8,835 nt of DNA from Brevibacillus_F sp035644815 (GTDB lineage: Bacteria; Bacillota; Bacilli; Brevibacillales; Brevibacillaceae): assembly GCA_035644815.1 (NCBI GenBank), contig DASQNU010000099.1:1-8835 (forward strand), read 5' to 3'. Below are positions 4,741 through 8,835 of this stretch, in pieces (positions within the stretch are counted from its first letter, which is position 1; every line of letters starts with the position of its first letter). The notes under the pieces are model-generated. The model had not been told where the DNA came from, made no database searches, and was given only the letters and a program-made list of their open reading frames with translations. Position numbers and translations under genes: made by a program.

Positions 4741-6288
4741 ATGTACCAACAGAAGAACCGCATCATGTTACGGGTTTCATTCATCATTGCACTCATATCA
4801 ATCGTTATCCAAGTGCTCAGCCGATACTTCCAGATCTTTGACCATTTCCATTCCATGTCTGCTGATGCTCAGGTCAGCATGGTGCAACTCAATCAAGAAT
4901 TCGGTGTCGCCATTACCGTTCTTTTGGCACTCCCCTTGTTGCTTTGCATTTGTGCTTATCTGATTTTTCGAAAATCACCCGATCATCCGCTTGTAGCTTG
5001 GCTGAATATGCTCGTCTTGACTGCCAGCAGTATTTCCATGATTGCCGGCGGTGGGGGCAAAGTCGAGTTCCATTTTTCCATTTTCATGGTGGTTGCTTTC
5101 ATGTTTTACTATGAGCAGATACGCCTCGTTTTGACGATGACCGCTCTGTTTGCCGTACAGCATATCGTCGGTTTCTTTTTAACCCCTGAGCTTGTATTCG
5201 GTGTGCGGGAATACTCCTTTTCCATGCTGCTGGTTCACGCCTTGTTCCTCCTATTTACATCGTCAGCCATTTGTTTGCAGATTCGTTCCAACCATACAAT
5301 CCGCAACATGCTGCAAGCGGAGAAAGAAGGGCAGCGGGGAGAGATTCTGCAGGATGTCGTTACCCGTCTTTCCCTGACGGCAGAAAAAATAGCCGGTGCG
5401 GCTAAAAGACTGTCGCAAGGAGCAGAAGAAAGCATTCATTCCAGCCAAAGCATCACTTTCGGCATGGAACAAATCGCGGCCGGCTCCCACCAGCAAGCAC
5501 AGCAGACCGTACACACTACACAATCCATCTCCGAAATGGATGCAGGCATTCAGCATATATCCGCTGCCGCAGTGGCCGTTTCACTGCAATCCGCCCAAAC
5601 CGAAGAAAAAGTGGAAAAAGGACATCAATCGCTCCAACAGCTGGTGCAACAAATGATGTCCCTTCAACAGACGGTCGGACAATCGGAAAGCTCCATTAAA
5701 ACCTTGCATGGACTTACGACGGAAATCAGCAATATCACTCATGCGATCACGGACATCGCCAGTCAAACCAATCTGCTGGCTCTCAATGCCGCGATTGAAG
5801 CAGCACGTGCGGGCGAGCATGGAAGAGGCTTTGCCATCGTCGCCGATGAAGTGCGTAAGCTTGCCGAGGAAGCGGGAGCCTCTGCCAAAAAGATTATTGA
5901 TCTGGTTGGTCAGATCGAAGGAGCAACCCTCTCCTCTGTGACCAGTATCGATACCGTCACCCAAGATGTGGCTTCGAGCATCCATTTGATTCACCGAACC
6001 GAGGACGCCTTCACCGACTTGCTCCAACTGGCGAGGGAAGCTGCAGAACAGATCCGGGAGATTTCCGCTTTCTCTGAACAATTGCGGACCAACTCCCTAT
6101 CTGTTGCTGCGACGATCGCCGGTATGTCGCAAGTGTCGGAGGAATTTGCCACTCATTCAGCGCAAGCAAAGGAAACCGCCGAGCGTCAATTGCAATCTCT
6201 CATGTCTGGCAGAGAGTCCATCCTCTCCTTTAACCAAATGGTGGACGAGTTGCTTGACGTCATACACCAAATAAAAACGCAATCGTAA
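4741..6288 (+). CDS. Methyl-accepting chemotaxis protein with a multi-pass membrane sensor
   Basis: A 515-residue chemoreceptor. Residues 1-180 hold about six hydrophobic segments (near 10-27, 54-76, 84-104, 109-124, 127-147 and 159-180) with no sizeable extracellular loop and the short motif GGGGKVEFHF at 103-112. Residues about 205-515 form the long helical signalling hairpin. Its conserved tip is intact: ITDIASQTNLLALNAAIEAA through RGFAIVADEVRKLAEEA (336-378). No clear HAMP domain lies between membrane and signalling parts. The protein should form receptor arrays that control CheA through CheW, sensing something in the membrane or cytoplasm; the signal is unknown. AAAGGAAGGG before the ATG is a good ribosome binding site. 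It converges on the c-di-GMP gene with 11 bases between stops. Confidence 0.92.
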   Translation: MYQQKNRIMLRVSFIIALISIVIQVLSRYFQIFDHFHSMSADAQVSMVQLNQEFGVAITVLLALPLLLCICAYLIFRKSPDHPLVAWLNMLVLTASSISMIAGGGGKVEFHFSIFMVVAFMFYYEQIRLVLTMTALFAVQHIVGFFLTPELVFGVREYSFSMLLVHALFLLFTSSAICLQIRSNHTIRNMLQAEKEGQRGEILQDVVTRLSLTAEKIAGAAKRLSQGAEESIHSSQSITFGMEQIAAGSHQQAQQTVHTTQSISEMDAGIQHISAAAVAVSLQSAQTEEKVEKGHQSLQQLVQQMMSLQQTVGQSESSIKTLHGLTTEISNITHAITDIASQTNLLALNAAIEAARAGEHGRGFAIVADEVRKLAEEAGASAKKIIDLVGQIEGATLSSVTSIDTVTQDVASSIHLIHRTEDAFTDLLQLAREAAEQIREISAFSEQLRTNSLSVAATIAGMSQVSEEFATHSAQAKETAERQLQSLMSGRESILSFNQMVDELLDVIHQIKTQS

Positions 6289-6299
6289 CCATAGCAGGG

Positions 6300-8835
6300 C
6301 TATCGTGCTTCCGTCTCAAACCATGCGCGCAGAAAGTGCTGTACTTCGTTTTCTGGCAAAGGTTTGGAAATATGATAGCCCTGTACTTCATTACAGTTCA
6401 GCTCCTGCAAATAGGAGAGCTGCTCTGCCGTCTCCACACCTTCAGCGATTACCTTCAGTTTCATGTTATGGGCCAGCGAAATAATCGTCGAAACAATAGC
6501 GGCATGCTTGGGCTCCGTCAAAATGTCCCCAACAAAGGAACGGTCAATTTTGATCCGATCGATCGGGAAGTTCTTTAAATAGCTCAAGGAGCTATACCCC
6601 GTCCCAAAGTCATCAATGGAAATTTCAACGCCGATTTGTTTGAATGCTGCGAGCGTCTCGACTACCTCATCGACCTCCATCGTCATGCTTTCGGTAATCT
6701 CCAAATCCAAATATTTTGCCTCCAGACCTGTGTCCGCCAAGATTTGGGTAATCAGGTTAGGCAGCTGCTGTTGGCGGAACTGGCGACTGGATAGATTGAC
6801 CGAAATTGGCATCGGAGGAAAACCTGCCAATTGCCATTCTTTATTTTGCCGGCAAGCGTTGCGCAATACCCATTCCCCAATTGGGACAATCAGGCCTGTT
6901 TCCTCCGCCAGTGGAATGAATTCAGCAGGAGAAACATACCCCAGCAGTGGATTTTCCCAGCGCAGCAACGCTTCCAACCCGACAAGTTGACCTGTCTGGA
7001 CATTAATTTGCGGCTGATAGTGAAGCGAAAGCTCTCCATTTTCGATTGCGCGGCGCAGATGATGCTCCATCTCCATCTGCTTTTCAATCGTTTGATTCAA
7101 GAAATTCGTATAAAATTGATAGTTGTTCTTTCCTTTATCCTTGGCACTGTACATGGCCACATCGGCGTTCTTCAGCAGATGCTCCATTTCCATGCCATCT
7201 TCCGGATAACGGCTGATCCCGATGCTGGCCGAGACAATCAGCTCATAGCCGTTGATTTGGACAGGCATGGTCAGGTCTTGCAAAATGCACCCAGCGATGC
7301 GGGCGGCTTCCTCGTCATTCGCCCCCTCCAACAGGATGGCAAACTCATCCCCACCCAAGCGGGCAATCAAATCTCCCGGTCGAATGCACCCGCGAATAAT
7401 GGTAACAAGCTCCTGAAGCAGCTTATCTCCTACATCGTGACCCAGCGTATCATTGATTCGCTTGAAATTATCCAGATCCATAAACATGACGTGGACAGTG
7501 CTTTCGTTTCTTCGCGCTTGCTGCAGAGCGTTTTGCAGTCGTTCGCGAAGGAGCCGGCGATTCGGCAGCGTCGTCAATACATCCTGATAGGCCATCTGGG
7601 TAATTTGCAGCTCGGACCGCTTCCGATCTGTCACATCGATGGTAATCCCATCATAGCGATGAATGGTTCCGGACGTATCAAAGATGGGAGTCACGTGCTC
7701 CTTCACCCAGCGTACCTCTCCGGACAGATGGATGATCCGATATTCCAGCTGCGCACTTTTCCCGTTCTGTGTTTCGCTTTCAAATTGCAGAACCGATTGA
7801 AGATCATCTGGATGGATGACATCTTTCCAGAGCGTCGGATTTCCCATAAAGGCCTCTGGTGGCAGCCCATAGATTTTTTCCGTTCCCCGTGAACGATACA
7901 CGGCTCTGGATGTCCGTGCGTCAACCGAAAAGATGGCAACATCCAAGCTGTCCAACATATTTTTCAATTGCTCGGCAGACATTTTCTGCTCGGTAATATC
8001 CCTACCAACAATCATTCTGCCTTTTAATTCACCGCGTGTGGAATGAACGGGGAAACGGATCAAATCAAAGCTCCTTAGCTCCCCATTCGGCAAGCAGAGG
8101 GTGATCTCTTCGCGTTGTTTGTCCCCTATTTCGAAAGATTTACAGCCTTCTTCCCCGACAAGCTGGATGATCCCCCGAAAATAGCTGGATTCAGCAGACA
8201 ATTCCCGATTGGTTTTGCCTTGATACGATATCTCTTTCAAGCCTAAAATCTCCAGTCCATACTGATTGATTTCACGCCATTTGCCACCGGCATCCTTAAA
8301 TGCGATCACATCAGGCAGCGTATCGATCAGGGTGGTCAGCAATTGCTCATGTTCGAGCAATGCTTCTTCCGCCAGCTTTTGGTCAGTGATATCAAATGCG
8401 ATGCCGTTCACCTTCGTCACATTTCCGCAATCATCCACGACAGGTGCCGCTCGATCCTGAACCCAGCGGACTTCCCCGTCCGGACGTTGGATCCGGTATA
8501 CCGCTGTCCCTGAATACCCAGCCAGAAAGCGTTTTTCCATCTCCAGATAATGAGGGATGTCATCCGGATGAATGGCTTTTTTCAGAAGGCTCGGATCCTT
8601 TTCCAGCTGCTCGGTAGAAATCCCTAAAATTTTTTCAAATCCCGGTGACAATAATACCCGGTTCACTTTCGGATCCCACGAACACAAGGCGGCGTCAATA
8701 TTATTCCCAAACAGCAGAAACTCTTTATTTTTTTCCTTATTTTCCTTATATTCTTGCCGTTTCTTATCGTAATAGCTCCCCATAAACCAGCCAATGATCC
8801 CGGAAAGAGGAAGCATCAGCCAAAATGCAAACCCT
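6300..8835 (-). CDS. PAS-PAS-PAS-GGDEF-EAL c-di-GMP signalling protein, N-terminus cut by the window
   Basis: The frame stays open to the right edge, and the codons before the first visible ATG (8814-8816) read GFAFWL, continuing a membrane helix (MLPLSGIIGWFMGSYYDKK). The true start is therefore probably outside. Counting from that ATG (838 residues): PAS 1 about 37-147, PAS 2 about 160-278, PAS 3 about 286-398, GGDEF about 405-570, EAL about 580-835. The diguanylate cyclase motif GGDEF (488-492) and its inhibitory RxxD site (RPGD, 479-482) are intact. The phosphodiesterase residues are intact too: EALLRW (615-620), EITES (706-710), DDFGTGYSS (735-743), KIDR (756-759) and AEGVE (791-795). 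It may thus make or degrade c-di-GMP; the net activity cannot be read from sequence. PAS 1 and PAS 3 are similar (HPDD, GEVRWV, DITD/DVTD). It is anchored in the membrane. Confidence 0.93.
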   Translation of the reverse strand, partial: GFAFWLMLPLSGIIGWFMGSYYDKKRQEYKENKEKNKEFLLFGNNIDAALCSWDPKVNRVLLSPGFEKILGISTEQLEKDPSLLKKAIHPDDIPHYLEMEKRFLAGYSGTAVYRIQRPDGEVRWVQDRAAPVVDDCGNVTKVNGIAFDITDQKLAEEALLEHEQLLTTLIDTLPDVIAFKDAGGKWREINQYGLEILGLKEISYQGKTNRELSAESSYFRGIIQLVGEEGCKSFEIGDKQREEITLCLPNGELRSFDLIRFPVHSTRGELKGRMIVGRDITEQKMSAEQLKNMLDSLDVAIFSVDARTSRAVYRSRGTEKIYGLPPEAFMGNPTLWKDVIHPDDLQSVLQFESETQNGKSAQLEYRIIHLSGEVRWVKEHVTPIFDTSGTIHRYDGITIDVTDRKRSELQITQMAYQDVLTTLPNRRLLRERLQNALQQARRNESTVHVMFMDLDNFKRINDTLGHDVGDKLLQELVTIIRGCIRPGDLIARLGGDEFAILLEGANDEEAARIAGCILQDLTMPVQINGYELIVSASIGISRYPEDGMEMEHLLKNADVAMYSAKDKGKNNYQFYTNFLNQTIEKQMEMEHHLRRAIENGELSLHYQPQINVQTGQLVGLEALLRWENPLLGYVSPAEFIPLAEETGLIVPIGEWVLRNACRQNKEWQLAGFPPMPISVNLSSRQFRQQQLPNLITQILADTGLEAKYLDLEITESMTMEVDEVVETLAAFKQIGVEISIDDFGTGYSSLSYLKNFPIDRIKIDRSFVGDILTEPKHAAIVSTIISLAHNMKLKVIAEGVETAEQLSYLQELNCNEVQGYHISKPLPENEVQHFLRAWFETEAR

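Noticed and set aside
4276..4963. Plus-strand open frames of about 140 codons across the riboswitch leader and the start of the chemoreceptor gene
   Set aside because: They overlap the aptamers and terminator on the other strand or the real chemoreceptor frame, and the translations look like non-coding sequence.
6831..7892. Open frame of 353 codons on the plus strand
   Set aside because: It lies antisense inside the GGDEF-EAL gene, whose conserved motifs fill this region. The translation shows no domain and there is no good ribosome binding site.

Overview
The window looks like chromosomal DNA from an endospore-forming Bacillota, most likely a Brevibacillus or a close Paenibacillaceae relative. 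Evidence: AAAGGAG-type ribosome binding sites, mixed GC content, an xpt-pbuX operon behind a guanine-class riboswitch, and Bacillus-type intrinsic terminators. The genus is an inference from style, not from a search.

Left part (1-2150). The first 164 bases hold the start of a leftward gene for an AzgA/PbuG-type purine permease, cut by the window edge. It diverges from a LysR-family regulator gene (308-1201). 26 bases downstream is a gene for an unusual two-part protein: an eight-cysteine N-terminal module followed by 11 tandem pentapeptide repeats (1228-2124). A hairpin at 2107-2142 separates these from the convergent purine operon.

Middle part (2157-4740). The leftward operon xpt-pbuX encodes xanthine phosphoribosyltransferase and a xanthine permease, so it imports xanthine and converts it to XMP using PRPP. 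Its 5' leader is the highlight. Reading leftward it contains a guanine aptamer (C74 type), then a ykkC-family aptamer matching the PRPP subtype, then a strong terminator that shares sequence with the PRPP aptamer. A 15-bp candidate antiterminator links the guanine aptamer P1 strand to the terminator. This is the architecture of the described tandem guanine-PRPP logic gate: off only when guanine is present and PRPP is low. Between this terminator and xpt lie about 225 further leader bases rich in inverted repeats. They include a 34-bp palindrome carrying two perfect DnaA boxes and a second terminator-like hairpin just before the xpt ribosome binding site.

Right part (4741-8835). A chemoreceptor with a multi-pass membrane sensor and no extracellular domain (4741-6288) converges, with only 11 bases between stop codons, on a membrane-linked PAS-PAS-PAS-GGDEF-EAL protein (6300 to the window edge). 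The latter has intact motifs for both making and degrading c-di-GMP. These two genes concern motility and lifestyle signalling; the rest is mainly purine salvage and transport.
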